A stretch of DNA of 64,000 bases from Mucilaginibacter sp. CSA2-8R (GTDB taxonomy: Bacteria > Bacteroidota > Bacteroidia > Sphingobacteriales > Sphingobacteriaceae). Location: positions 1,178,001 to 1,242,000 of the forward strand of contig NZ_CP152389.1 in assembly GCF_038806765.1 (NCBI RefSeq), given 5' to 3'. The notes beneath the pieces were generated by a model, which had not been told where the DNA came from, ran no database searches, and saw nothing but the letters and a program-made list of their open reading frames with translations. Position 1 is the stretch's first letter, and every line of letters begins with the position of its first letter. The translations under genes were made by a program, and so were the position numbers. Shown piece after piece: positions 7,884 through 17,946 of the stretch.

Positions 7884-9722
7884 TTAAATCACTCCATACA
7901 AGCTTCCGCCTTTTTCGCCCATTTTGTCTACCAGCTTTTCAATGGCAGGGTCTTTTTCAAGTACGGGTGCATGGTGTGGTTTAATGCGGGCGTCAATAAT
8001 TAGCGGGCCGCGGCAACCCCAATGTTTATGCTCGGTAAAACTGTGAATACCATAAATATCATGTGATGGGTTGCTGCGGGTAAATGTTACCCACACTAAG
8101 TTGTTAATATTTTTTGCGGTAAATCCGGCGTTATCACATAACACCATTAATGGCAAGCCGGGTAAATCCTCGTCTTTTATAGCATGATCTAAATGGTCTA
8201 AAGCTGCCGTTAATTCTTCAGGCTTGGTGCCTTTGCTAACTTCAATCGCCAATACGCCGGGCATTGCCATTTTAAATACATCAAACGGACGTGGCAGTGT
8301 AAAGCCTGGGGGTAATTCTGTCCATAGCTCGCGCTTTTTATTGCCTGCTACGGTAATAGCTACTTTACTGCCGCTGTTTAAGCCGCTGCCGCTGTAATCG
8401 AGTGTATCAATCGTGGTTTTGGTATAAAAGTGAAGGTCACGCGTAAGGTCAACTCGCTCCAGCATATGCTTTAAAAATCCGGCAATGTCATTTACGTTGA
8501 GGGTTGGGTCGTCTTCTTTAGCCGCGATAAATAAGTATTTGGCTAAACTTAGTTGGTTTTTACCTAAAATATGATTGGCTATGGTTAGTATTTCTTGTGG
8601 CTGCCGCTCTTTAATGTAGGGTGTGTAACGCTCACTGCCTATGGCAAAAAGCAGTGGATGAACCCCGGCAGCGTCCACTGCATTGACGGCATGCAGGCCA
8701 GGGATTTCGGAAGGCAAAGCAGAGCCGGTAATTTCGTGTATCAGGGCGCCAAAGCTGGTATCTTCTTGTGGCGGACGGCCCACCACGGTAAAAGACCAGA
8801 TGGCATCCTTGCGGTGGTACACATTATGCACCTTCATCAGCGGGAATGGATGCGTTAAGCTGTAATAACCCAAATGGTCTCCAAATGGACCTTCAGGTTT
8901 ATTTTCGTGCGGCATCACTGTTCCGGTAATCACAAAGTCGGCATCGGCCGATATGAAAAAACCTTCAGCATCATAAAAATAACGGAAACGGCGTTTGCCT
9001 AAAGCCCCGGCAAATGTCATTTCAGATAAGCCTTCGGGTAAAGGCATTACAGCGGCTACCGGATGAGAGGGCGGGCCGCCTACAAAAACACTTACTTTAA
9101 GCGGCTGCCCCTTGGCATTGGCTTTTGTTTGGTGTACGCCTATGCCCCGGTGCAATTGGTAATGCAAACCAATCTCTTTATCAGTAATGTATTCATTACC
9201 CCCTAACTGTATGCGGTACATGCCCAGATTGGCGTTCATCACGCCTGGTTTATCGGCATCCTCAGTGTATACCTGGGGCATAGTCACAAAAGGACCGCCA
9301 TCCATAGGCCAGTTTACAATTGGGGGTAACGCGCTGATTTGCGTGCGACCGAAATTTACAGGTGCACTTTTACCTGTTTTCATAGGTAAGGCCGACAGGG
9401 CAGTAAGTGCCACGTTGGCATAGCTAAACGGTTTCTTAATAGCCTTGATAGGATCTGTTTTTAAATCAACCAGCGTTTTTATTTTTTGGAGCGTATCCCT
9501 GAAAATAAACCGCGACCGATCGAGCGTACCAAACAGGTTAGATGCTGCCGGAAACCGGCTTCCTTTCACATTTTCAAATAAAATGGCCGGCCCTTGGTGT
9601 TCGTAAACACGCAGGTGTATGGCGGCCATTTGCAGGTAAGGGTCAACTTCTTCTTTAATACGTATCAGGTGTCCGTTTTTTTCTAAATCAATAAGGCAGG
9701 CACGTAAACTCGGGTATCCCAT
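7884..9722 (-). CDS. UbiD-family decarboxylase
   Basis: The 612-residue protein has the features of UbiD enzymes, which use prenylated FMN to decarboxylate aromatic or unsaturated acids. These include the N-terminal FENVKGSRFP, GMYRIQ, GGPPSHPVAA, and the conserved E-x3-R-E type region around PEGPFGDHLGYYS. In Bacteroidota such a protein is usually named menaquinone-related decarboxylase, but the substrate is not fixed by sequence. No UbiX partner (which makes the cofactor) is nearby. The length is more than E. coli UbiD (about 500), with the extra residues spread over the N-terminus and C-terminus. Confidence 0.88.
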   Translation of the reverse strand: MGYPSLRACLIDLEKNGHLIRIKEEVDPYLQMAAIHLRVYEHQGPAILFENVKGSRFPAASNLFGTLDRSRFIFRDTLQKIKTLVDLKTDPIKAIKKPFSYANVALTALSALPMKTGKSAPVNFGRTQISALPPIVNWPMDGGPFVTMPQVYTEDADKPGVMNANLGMYRIQLGGNEYITDKEIGLHYQLHRGIGVHQTKANAKGQPLKVSVFVGGPPSHPVAAVMPLPEGLSEMTFAGALGKRRFRYFYDAEGFFISADADFVITGTVMPHENKPEGPFGDHLGYYSLTHPFPLMKVHNVYHRKDAIWSFTVVGRPPQEDTSFGALIHEITGSALPSEIPGLHAVNAVDAAGVHPLLFAIGSERYTPYIKERQPQEILTIANHILGKNQLSLAKYLFIAAKEDDPTLNVNDIAGFLKHMLERVDLTRDLHFYTKTTIDTLDYSGSGLNSGSKVAITVAGNKKRELWTELPPGFTLPRPFDVFKMAMPGVLAIEVSKGTKPEELTAALDHLDHAIKDEDLPGLPLMVLCDNAGFTAKNINNLVWVTFTRSNPSHDIYGIHSFTEHKHWGCRGPLIIDARIKPHHAPVLEKDPAIEKLVDKMGEKGGSLYGVI

Positions 9723-9745
9723 GTAATGGCAGTTTTATCAAAGGT

Positions 9746-9753
9746 CAAAATTA
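9746..9753 (-). promoter_or_regulatory. -7 element upstream of ubiD-like gene
   Basis: Read on the minus strand, TAATTTTG matches TAnnTTTG 23 nt before the start codon. I could not see a matching -33 TTG. Confidence 0.4.
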
Positions 9754-9840
9754 CTTAAAATATAAAGAGCCGTAAGGTTTGATTTTTAGTGAAACTATTT
9801 TATCACTGACTTGTGGTTTAAGAGAAAATAATTTAACCCT

Positions 9841-10290
9841 ATGGAAACCGCAGCATTAAAATTAGAAACAACAAAAGAGTTTAAAGTACCTGTACAACAA
9901 CTGTATAAAGCATGGATAACGCCCGAAGACTTAAAGCAATGGTGGAAGCCGTCAGAAAATCACTTAACTACGGTAGACCTTGATATTAAAGAAGGCGGTA
10001 AGCTTAAGTATGAGTTTGCAGGCAAAGAAGATAAAACTACCCTTGTAATTACCGGTGAGTATAAGGAAGTGAAGGAAAACGAAAAGCTGGTTTATAGCTG
10101 GAACTGGGACGTGCCGGCAGATGTAATTAAACCAAGCGAACACGTGTTAACCATTGAGTTTATGAGCGAAGGCGAAGGCAGTAAAATCCATGTGGTACAG
10201 GAGAACTTTGAAAACGAAGAATCAATTACACCGCATAAAGAAGGATGGGAAAAGGCATTAAATGACCTGCAATCTTATTTAAACAAATAA
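9841..10290 (+). CDS. SRPBCC / AHSA1-like protein
   Basis: The 149 residues show the Bet v1-like START fold family AHSA1: an N-terminal strand with VPVQQLYKAWITPEDLKQWW, the GGKLKYEF turn, the VYSWNWD strand and a C-terminal helix with HKEGWEKALNDL. Proteins of this family bind small hydrophobic ligands, but their bacterial roles are mostly unknown. It is cytoplasmic. Its terminator lies directly against the start of the downstream peptidase gene. Confidence 0.85.
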   Translation: METAALKLETTKEFKVPVQQLYKAWITPEDLKQWWKPSENHLTTVDLDIKEGGKLKYEFAGKEDKTTLVITGEYKEVKENEKLVYSWNWDVPADVIKPSEHVLTIEFMSEGEGSKIHVVQENFENEESITPHKEGWEKALNDLQSYLNK

Positions 10291-10316
10291 GATCAGGCAT
10301 AAAATCGTTATTTTAG

Positions 10317-10346
10317 ACAGTGTATCATCCCATACACTGTTTTTTT
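10317..10346 (+). terminator. Intrinsic terminator abutting the M28 peptidase start codon
   Basis: ACAGTGTA (10317-10324) pairs with TACACTGT (10333-10340) and six T follow. The very next base is the A of the peptidase ATG (10347). Confidence 0.8.
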
Positions 10347-11999
10347 ATGTCTCAATTTTTGAAATCAGTCAGGCTAAGCATCATTGCTTCGGGTATTGCT
10401 TGTTCAGCTTTTGCTCAAAAAAGTGCTGTTGTAACCCCGGCATTTAGCGCCGCTTCTTATACCAGTTATGTCAAAGCATTATCGGCCGATTACATGCTGG
10501 GACGTATGCCTTTTTCCCGCGGCGAAACCAAAACGGTAGCTTACCTCGAAAAACAATTTATCAACCTGGGTTTAAAGCCTGGTAATAAAGGGAGCTACGT
10601 ACAGCAGGTGCCTATGGTTGCTATCAGCTGTAATCCGCAAAACACCATGAACATTAGCACAGCCGATGCTAACTTTAATTTAGATGGTGGAAAAGACTAT
10701 GTGCTCTGGACGCGGCGCACGTCTGCCACAATCGACCTGAAGAATGAGGATTTGGTGTTTGCCGGTTTTGGCATTACCGCTCCCGAGTTTCACCATGATG
10801 ACTATGCCGGGCTGGATGTGAAAGACAAAATTGTGGTGGTGTTGATTAATGACCCAGGATATTACGACCACCAGCAGTTTAAAGGTAAAACCATGACCTA
10901 TTATGGCCGTTGGACTTATAAGTACGATGAAGCTGCCCGCCATGGCGCCAAGGGTTGTCTTATTATTCATGATACCGGCCCTGCGGCATATGGTTTCGGC
11001 GTAGTACAAAACAGCTGGCGGGCTACCAAATTGTACCTTGACAGCCGTGGGCACGAAACTTACAAGTGTGCCATTGAGGGCTGGCTAAACTTGCCTGCTG
11101 CCGAACGACTTTTGCAAACTTGCGGTACTAATTACAAAACTTTACTTAACAGTGCTTTGCAACACAATTTTAAAGCTCAGCCACTGCCACTAAAATTAAG
11201 CACATCATTGGTAGTAAATGCCACGTACAAGCAATCGCATAACGTAATTGCCATGATACCCGGTAGCCAAAAGCCTGATGAATGTGTTATTTATTCAGCA
11301 CATTGGGATCATTTGGGTATAGGCAAGCCAGATGCAAATGGAGATACCATTTATAACGGGGCAGTGGATAATGCCAGCGGCACAGCGGCTTTATTAGAGC
11401 TTGCCCGTGCATTTAAACAAAATAAAGTTAAACCGGCTCGCAGTGTGGTGTTTTTATCGGTTACTGCAGAGGAGCAAGGCTTATGGGGATCGGCCTGGTA
11501 TGCCGAAAACCCGGTATTTCCGAAAGATAAAACCGTTGCCGATATTAATATGGATATGTTTTACCCATACGGCAAAACCAAGGATATTGGCCTGGTAGGT
11601 TACGGGCAATCTGAATTGGAAGATTACCTGCAACAGGCAGCCAAGGTGCAAGGGCGTTATATTGCACCAGAGTCTGATCCGGCCAAAGGAATGTATTTCC
11701 GGTCAGACCATTTTAATTTTGCTAAGGTTGGTATTCCGGCTTTGTATACCGAAAGCGGTGTTGACTTGGTAATTAAAGGTAAAGCCGCCGGTTTAAAAAT
11801 GCACGATGATTTCACAGCCAACCATTACCATAAACCCTCAGACCAATTCAGCGCAGCTACATGGGATGTAAGCGGCACCCTGCAAGATTTACAGTTACTT
11901 TATCAGGTAGGTTACAAGCTGGCTTCGTCAACCACCTTATGGCCCAAATGGAAGCCGGGTTCGGAGTTTAAAGCTATACGTGAAGCTTACAAAAAATAG
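10347..11999 (+). CDS. Secreted M28-family zinc aminopeptidase
   Basis: This 550-residue protein has a signal peptide (MSQFLKSVRLS then a hydrophobic core, cleavage after AFAQ), a protease-associated (PA) insert (about residues 130-240, with VVVLINDPGYY) and an M28 peptidase domain. The metal-binding and catalytic motifs are seen: SAHWDHLG, DNASGTAALLELA, TAEEQGLWGS, NMDM and a late HYHKPSD. M28 enzymes remove N-terminal residues from peptides in the periplasm or outside. The start at 10347 gives the signal peptide; the frame also opens at 10320, inside the terminator stem. Confidence 0.9.
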   Translation: MSQFLKSVRLSIIASGIACSAFAQKSAVVTPAFSAASYTSYVKALSADYMLGRMPFSRGETKTVAYLEKQFINLGLKPGNKGSYVQQVPMVAISCNPQNTMNISTADANFNLDGGKDYVLWTRRTSATIDLKNEDLVFAGFGITAPEFHHDDYAGLDVKDKIVVVLINDPGYYDHQQFKGKTMTYYGRWTYKYDEAARHGAKGCLIIHDTGPAAYGFGVVQNSWRATKLYLDSRGHETYKCAIEGWLNLPAAERLLQTCGTNYKTLLNSALQHNFKAQPLPLKLSTSLVVNATYKQSHNVIAMIPGSQKPDECVIYSAHWDHLGIGKPDANGDTIYNGAVDNASGTAALLELARAFKQNKVKPARSVVFLSVTAEEQGLWGSAWYAENPVFPKDKTVADINMDMFYPYGKTKDIGLVGYGQSELEDYLQQAAKVQGRYIAPESDPAKGMYFRSDHFNFAKVGIPALYTESGVDLVIKGKAAGLKMHDDFTANHYHKPSDQFSAATWDVSGTLQDLQLLYQVGYKLASSTTLWPKWKPGSEFKAIREAYKK

Positions 12000-12150
12000 G
12001 AGTGGTAATATCCGTTATTATGTTTCCGGCTTTTGCTTTTTTCTTGTCACTGCACGATTTAATGTAGAAAAAGATACCAATCCAAATCAATCCTTTAATC
12101 AAAAAAAACAGGAAACCGGCCAAGCCTATGCGTTTGAGCCATTTAATCAT
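11974..12150 (-). CDS. Possible small membrane protein, 58 residues
   Basis: Starting from the ATG at 12150, the frame begins MIKWLKRIGLAGFLFFLIKG and holds one long hydrophobic helix (about residues 9-32) after a basic, amphipathic start, followed by a Lys-rich patch (KSCSDKKKAKAG). This composition looks selected and not random. The 3' end overlaps the end of the peptidase gene by 26 nt, tail to tail. The last 20 or so residues look unconstrained. No function can be named. An overlapping plus-strand frame (11980-12279) looks like a shadow. Confidence 0.45.
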   Translation of the reverse strand: MIKWLKRIGLAGFLFFLIKGLIWIGIFFYIKSCSDKKKAKAGNIITDITTPIFCKLHV

Positions 12151-12250
12151 GAGTGTAGTAAATATAAAATTTCGTTTATTACAGTAAAAGCTATGCTTAC
12201 ATTTTGCCAACCAAGTTTTAAATACTTTGTTGTAAGCAAAAACAGGTTTT

Positions 12251-12724
12251 ATGGCTCAAGATCAAATTTTGTTAACTGAATTAGAACAACTATTGCGAGG
12301 CGGTACAGCTCACGCTCATTTAAACGATGCTTTGAAAGGGCTACCAGCAGAGCAAAGAGGCGAAAAGCCTTACGGATTACCTTACAGCATCTGGCAACTG
12401 GTTGAACATATTCGTATTGCTCAGTGGGACATGCTGGAGTTTAGCAAAGATGCCGGTCACCAATCGCCTAAGTGGCCCGACGAATACTGGCCTGAGGAAG
12501 CAGCCCCTAAAGATGAGGAAACCTGGAACCAATCCATACAGCAGATAGAAAAAGATTTAAATGAAATGATTGCACTGGTAAAAGCCGATGATTTGTATCA
12601 ACCTTTTCCGCACGGCACAGGGCAAAACCTATTGCGCGAAGCCCTGCAGGTGGCCGACCACAATGCTTACCACACAGCCGAAATTATTTTGCTACGCCGT
12701 TTGTTAGGCAGCTGGAAATCGTGA
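12251..12724 (+). CDS. DinB-family protein
   Basis: The 157 residues fit the DinB/YfiT four-helix bundle. The three metal-binding histidines are in likely positions: His near residue 54 in QLVEHIRIAQWDMLEF, and the pair in ADHNAYHTAEI near residues 137-141. Family members include thiol S-transferases and uncharacterised metal hydrolases. It is cytoplasmic and monocistronic. Confidence 0.85.
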   Translation: MAQDQILLTELEQLLRGGTAHAHLNDALKGLPAEQRGEKPYGLPYSIWQLVEHIRIAQWDMLEFSKDAGHQSPKWPDEYWPEEAAPKDEETWNQSIQQIEKDLNEMIALVKADDLYQPFPHGTGQNLLREALQVADHNAYHTAEIILLRRLLGSWKS

Positions 12725-12756
12725 CAGTTGTTATAAAGTATAACGTCAATAAAAAA

Positions 12757-12796
12757 ATAAAACGTGCATCTCTGTTACGGTGATGTGCGTTTATTT
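12757..12796. terminator. Terminator between convergent dinB-like and PAP2 genes
   Basis: AAACGTGCATC (12760-12770) pairs with GATGTGCGTTT (12782-12792) with two G-U pairs. An A-rich arm and a T-rich arm flank the stem, so it can act in both directions. Confidence 0.7.
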
Positions 12797-12819
12797 GATG
12801 TCTAAAATATAGGGTATAT

Positions 12820-13455
12820 TTAATTACCGGCTTGTAAGGCTAGAGCCCGCGCATTGCGTTGCATCTGCTTGCCGTACATGAATTTTTGCAATTTATAAGT
12901 TAAGAAAGCCGATCCGGAGCCTAATACAATACCGCACAGCACATCGCTGGGGTAGTGTGCGCCACGGTACATGCGTGAATAAGCTGTTGCCGAAGCAAAA
13001 GCAAAGCTTGGCGCAATAACATACCACTTAGGGTAAGCTAAACTCACCGAAGTTGCCACGGCAAACGCGGTTGAAGTATGCCCTGATGGAAACGAATAAT
13101 CAGTAGGAGAGGTATTACCCTGAAGCATGATTTTATCACCCCAGGTAACAAAAGGCCGCTGGCGCTGTATGGCGTTCTTCATCAACATAGTAAGGGCTGT
13201 GTTACCCACCAGTGTTATGCCCGTATTAAGCGCAGTTTGTTTTAATTTTTGATCATGGGTGGCAATACCAGCGGCCATCAACGCTAATGGTGTAGCGGCC
13301 GACATCATGATAGCGTTATTGGAAACAAATTTCCATCCGGCGTTTTCGCTGCCGTTATTTGGGTTAAATTTAGACAATAGGCTTACATCCCAATTTTGAG
13401 ATTTACCTGCCGATATCTGTAAAAAAAGGATCAGCGCTAATAGTTTAAACTTCAT
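12820..13455 (-). CDS. PAP2-family membrane phosphatase
   Basis: The 211-residue protein has a signal peptide or first helix (cleavage likely after SAGKS) and the three phosphatase motifs of the PAP2 superfamily: KNAIQRQRP, PSGHTSTAF and RMYRGAHYPSDVLCG (the His and Asp acting in the phosphohistidine mechanism). Such enzymes act on lipid phosphates, for example undecaprenyl pyrophosphate or lipid A phosphates, on the outer face of the inner membrane. Its substrate is not resolved. It is convergent with the DinB-like gene. Confidence 0.88.
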   Translation of the reverse strand: MKFKLLALILFLQISAGKSQNWDVSLLSKFNPNNGSENAGWKFVSNNAIMMSAATPLALMAAGIATHDQKLKQTALNTGITLVGNTALTMLMKNAIQRQRPFVTWGDKIMLQGNTSPTDYSFPSGHTSTAFAVATSVSLAYPKWYVIAPSFAFASATAYSRMYRGAHYPSDVLCGIVLGSGSAFLTYKLQKFMYGKQMQRNARALALQAGN

Positions 13456-13640
13456 TTATAAACAGTAAAAGGGGTTACTAAGTATGTTTATTTTCAATAA
13501 CGTTTACTATAAAATGAAAGGGTAGGCCGATGAAGTGTTTTTATACGATAAGATTAAATCAAAAGTTTAAAATATTAATCTCGATTTAAAAATAGGATAA
13601 ATTTTTATCCGGAGGAAATTTTGTTTCTGCTTATTTAACA

Positions 13641-13675
13641 ATTGAGCCATACTTACACGGTAAACATGGCTCAAT
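13641..13675. repeat. Inverted repeat downstream of the 371-residue gene
   Basis: ATTGAGCCAT (13641-13650) pairs exactly with ATGGCTCAAT (13666-13675) over a 15-nt loop. On the minus strand it follows the stop of the next gene and precedes TGTTAAAT, so it could be a weak terminator. Confidence 0.5.
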
Positions 13676-13696
13676 TATATTTGTGGCACTAAAAGT

Positions 13697-14812
13697 TTAT
13701 GCAGAAAATCGACGGTGCAAAATCATGTAAAATTTATCAACCGTATCGGGTTTGGCTGTCCAGTTATTTTTAGTGACGTAATTTGACCGCAAAAAGCGAT
13801 CAGCTTCATCAAAGTTTTTACAGCGGTTCAGTAACTCCACCGCTTCGCTGTACGCCAGACTGTAACCGTTAAAAAGGTCCTTAACAAACAGCATTTTATC
13901 ATTCAGATTGATGGCCGATTTAATATCTGTTACACCAGAGCTGTTGTAGCCTGGGTTTTGAGATGGAGATTGCTGCTGCAATTGAGCTGATAAGCGCTGA
14001 TTTAAAGTAAGAGGCTGTTCTGGCTCTTTTTTAGGCTGTTCAGGTACCGGTGGTATTACCGGCTCTGCATTAATGTGAGCGATTACTGGAGCAGCAACGG
14101 GTTCAATGGGCAGTTCATGAGTTTTAAATTCTTGTACAGTTTCAGGCTTAAATTCGCGCTCAGGCTCTTTATCTTCCACGTGAATAGCTGTTGAAAAGCT
14201 GAAGACTCCTTCCTGCGGTCTAATTTCCTCGTTCAAGTTTACATGCGGTGGCTTTTCGTCTTCGGTATGGCTGCTGCTAATATCAAAGGTATGTGCGTTG
14301 CTGCTAACATCCGGCTCAGTGCGCACAAAGCCAAAAGAGTCTTGCGTGGCCGCCGGTTCAATGTTTATTTCGGGTGCGGCTTCGGTAGTTTCCGGTTCGT
14401 TGGTAAATATTGTCTCGATAACAGGTTCTTTGATAAAAGCAGGTGCCGAAGACACTGGCTCATCTTCGGGCGGGACGTAGGAGTTAAAGGCCAAAGCTTT
14501 TTCAGACAACGATGGCAGTGGTGCTTCTTCAATCTGCTGTACAGGCTCCTCAATCACTATCGGAACAGTGGTATTTACGAAAGAGCTATCCCCACTTTCG
14601 GTATGCTCGGGCAAACTGATAACAGTTTGCTGATTTTGTAGATTGACTTTGCGTAAAATCTCGGTATGGTCTGTTAAAAACTTAGCGTTGGCTGCAAATA
14701 GTTCCAGTTCCAGATCGTTTAAATTCGTGTCTGCAGTCTGCAGATAATCGAACTGTTCAGTGAGTTCATGAAGTATATGGCTTATCTTTTTTAATATCTC
14801 TTGCTGTTTCAT
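13697..14812 (-). CDS. Protein of unknown function with disordered middle
   Basis: I do not recognise a family. The 371 residues have three parts: an N-terminal helical region (about 1-65, ILKKISHILHELTEQF, likely coiled coil); a long middle rich in Pro, Glu, Val and Ser (about 70-290) that should be disordered; and a compact C-terminal helical domain (about 300-371, with DKMLFVKDLFNGYSLAYSEA and CKNFDEADRFL). It has no signal peptide and no membrane helix. The shape, two small folded ends tied by an acidic spacer, resembles a scaffold or adaptor. It is divergent from thymidine kinase; a -7 element lies at 14841-14848. Confidence 0.75.
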   Translation of the reverse strand: MKQQEILKKISHILHELTEQFDYLQTADTNLNDLELELFAANAKFLTDHTEILRKVNLQNQQTVISLPEHTESGDSSFVNTTVPIVIEEPVQQIEEAPLPSLSEKALAFNSYVPPEDEPVSSAPAFIKEPVIETIFTNEPETTEAAPEINIEPAATQDSFGFVRTEPDVSSNAHTFDISSSHTEDEKPPHVNLNEEIRPQEGVFSFSTAIHVEDKEPEREFKPETVQEFKTHELPIEPVAAPVIAHINAEPVIPPVPEQPKKEPEQPLTLNQRLSAQLQQQSPSQNPGYNSSGVTDIKSAINLNDKMLFVKDLFNGYSLAYSEAVELLNRCKNFDEADRFLRSNYVTKNNWTAKPDTVDKFYMILHRRFSA

Positions 14813-14840
14813 GAAGTGTGATGTTGAAAATGTCCCTATT

Positions 14841-14848
14841 CAAAAGTA
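14841..14848 (-). promoter_or_regulatory. -7 element upstream of the 371-residue gene
   Basis: On the minus strand this reads TACTTTTG, matching TAnnTTTG, 28 nt before the start codon. Confidence 0.45.
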
Positions 14849-14888
14849 AGATATAATTCTGATATTAGCCGGCTTTAAAGGTTTAAGA

Positions 14889-15464
14889 ATGCTGTTTAGT
14901 GAAGATGTTTTTAAAAGGCGAAGTGAGCATGGTGGGAGTATTGAGGTGGTATGCGGATCGATGTTTTCTGGTAAAACCGAAGAGCTGATTCGTCGTTTAC
15001 GCCGTGCACAAATAGCCCGTTTACAGGTAGAAATATTTAAACCTAAAATTGATACCCGCTATGATGAAATGGCTATCGTATCGCACAATCAAAACAGCAT
15101 TCCGAGCACCCCGGTCGATAGTTCGTCCGCCATATTACTTTTGGGTAGCCACGTGCAGGTAGTGGGTATTGACGAAGCTCAGTTTTTTGATGATGAGTTA
15201 CCCAACGTGTGTAATATATTAGCTAACCGTGGCGTGCGGGTAATTGTTGCCGGATTAGATATGGATTACAAAGGCAAGCCGTTTGGCCCTATGCCTGCCA
15301 TCATTGCCATGGCCGAGTCGGTTACTAAGGTGCATGCTGTTTGTGTAAAATGTGGTAACCAGGCGCTTTATTCATACCGCCTGGTGCCTGATGAAAGCCG
15401 GGTGTTACTTGGCGAACAGGAAAGCTATGAACCCCGCTGCCGGGTATGCTATCTGCAAGGTTGA
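14889..15464 (+). CDS. tdk: Thymidine kinase
   Basis: This is a type II thymidine kinase of 191 residues. It has the P-loop GSMFSGKT (residues 23-30), the DEAQFF Walker-B/lasso region, AGLDMDYKG, and the structural zinc site formed by CVKC and CRVC near the C-terminus. It phosphorylates thymidine (and deoxyuridine) in pyrimidine salvage. It has no obvious operon partner. Confidence 0.95.
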   Translation: MLFSEDVFKRRSEHGGSIEVVCGSMFSGKTEELIRRLRRAQIARLQVEIFKPKIDTRYDEMAIVSHNQNSIPSTPVDSSSAILLLGSHVQVVGIDEAQFFDDELPNVCNILANRGVRVIVAGLDMDYKGKPFGPMPAIIAMAESVTKVHAVCVKCGNQALYSYRLVPDESRVLLGEQESYEPRCRVCYLQG

Positions 15465-15502
15465 TAATGTTGGTGATGTACTGAACAAATGATTACACGG
15501 TT

Positions 15503-15522
15503 GGTTATAGATTTATATAACC
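15503..15522. repeat. Small hairpin before the monooxygenase-like gene
   Basis: GGTTATA (15503-15509) and TATAACC (15516-15522) form a 7-bp stem ending 9 nt before the ATG at 15532. There is no T-run, so it may influence translation. Confidence 0.4.
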
Positions 15523-15531
15523 GACTAAGTG

Positions 15532-15822
15532 ATGAGCGTGAAACTAATAGCTGTTTTGCATTGTAATTTAGATGCAGAAGAAACCTTTGAACAAGAGTTA
15601 AAAAAATTGGTTGAAGCATCCATCAACGATCCCGGATGCCTGTCTTACGAATTATACCAGTATAACGAAGAGCGTTGCCGCTATGTAATCATCGAGGAGT
15701 GGCAAAATGAGCAATCGCTTAAGCAACATCAGGAGGCAGTTCATTATAAGCACTTTATCCGGGTGTCGCCAGTGTTACTTGCCAAGCCTGCCAAAATAAA
15801 AGCATTAACCAGATTGTTTTAA
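15532..15822 (+). CDS. Antibiotic biosynthesis monooxygenase (ABM) domain protein
   Basis: The 96-residue protein is a single ABM domain (dimeric alpha/beta barrel): strand with VKLIAVLHCNLDAEETFEQELKKL in consecutive parts, GCLSYELYQ, YVIIEEWQNEQSLKQH, and HYKHF. Such proteins act as cofactor-free quinol monooxygenases or heme-related enzymes; the substrate is unknown here. I choose ATG at 15532 over the overlapping GTG at 15529. Confidence 0.85.
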   Translation: MSVKLIAVLHCNLDAEETFEQELKKLVEASINDPGCLSYELYQYNEERCRYVIIEEWQNEQSLKQHQEAVHYKHFIRVSPVLLAKPAKIKALTRLF

Positions 15823-16003
15823 ATGCCCGAGTATCGTGTTTAATCCATCTCTGTTTTAAAATAAAGCACTTTTTAGCGCTTTATTTTAAAACAAAAACCC
15901 TATTTTCTGTTGTTAATAGCTAAATGACATTGCTGTTTCTGATGACGATATTGTCAGAGTAGTAATTGCTTTATTTATTTAAATGTAATATCCCGATCCT
16001 GCC

Positions 16004-16372
16004 ATGGCAAAAAAAGTTCTGCTTATTGAAGATGATAAAGACATCAGAGATACTATAATTTATGCTTTAAGAGAACATCAGTATGAGGTCATTGACTCAG
16101 AAGATGCCAAGATCTTAAAAAGGGTCAGTGAAATCAATCCTGATTTGATTTTGCTGGATAACTGGCTGACGGATTGGAAAAGTGATGCCAACGGTCAGCA
16201 GTTGAGCAAAGAACTCAAATCTAACGCGGCTACCAGTCATATCCCTGTGGTTATTGTATCGGCTGTAAGTAATATTAAAGAAGTTACCGAAGCCGGGCTG
16301 GCCGATGGTTATTTGAAGAAGCCTTTTGAGTTAACCGAGCTGTTTGATATTGTGCACAAGTTTACCGACTAA
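16004..16372 (+). CDS. Stand-alone response regulator receiver domain
   Basis: The 122 residues form one CheY-like receiver domain. The acidic pair is Asp10/Asp11, the phospho-acceptor is Asp52 (LILLDNW), and the Ser/Thr switch (VIVSA) and Lys of YLKKPF are present. No output domain is attached and no histidine kinase is encoded nearby, so it probably acts as a phosphorelay middle step or by binding a partner. An insertion-like stretch (WKSDANGQ) follows the phosphorylation loop. Confidence 0.9.
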   Translation: MAKKVLLIEDDKDIRDTIIYALREHQYEVIDSEDAKILKRVSEINPDLILLDNWLTDWKSDANGQQLSKELKSNAATSHIPVVIVSAVSNIKEVTEAGLADGYLKKPFELTELFDIVHKFTD

Positions 16373-16431
16373 TTGCCATCTAACCGAGGCCTCAGCCTTG
16401 CTCAATTCACGTTAAAAATATTTTATAAAAC

Positions 16432-16464
16432 AACAAAAGCCGCTTAAGTAAGCGGCTTTTGTTA
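16432..16464. terminator. Bidirectional terminator between receiver gene and eno
   Basis: AACAAAAGCCGCTT pairs with AAGCGGCTTTTGTT, with T-rich ends on both strands. It separates the convergent receiver-domain gene and enolase gene. Confidence 0.85.
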
Positions 16465-16487
16465 TAACAGGTAAAAATTACTGTTAA

Positions 16488-17828
<1,341 letters not shown>

Positions 17829-17946
17829 TTAATTGCGTGCTAAGATAAGTGCAAAATATGATATTAAAAATGTTAAAAGTGAATACTTAGTGTTTTGTTT
17901 ACAATAACTTAATACAGCAATAGCTAGCCAAATATGGTAACAAGTA

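Noticed and set aside
11980..12279. 99-residue plus-strand ORF
   Set aside because: Its translation looks unstructured, and it overlaps the start of the DinB-like gene and the more convincing minus-strand small ORF.
15529..15531. GTG as start of the ABM gene
   Set aside because: The ATG directly after it (15532) is simpler; the difference is one residue.
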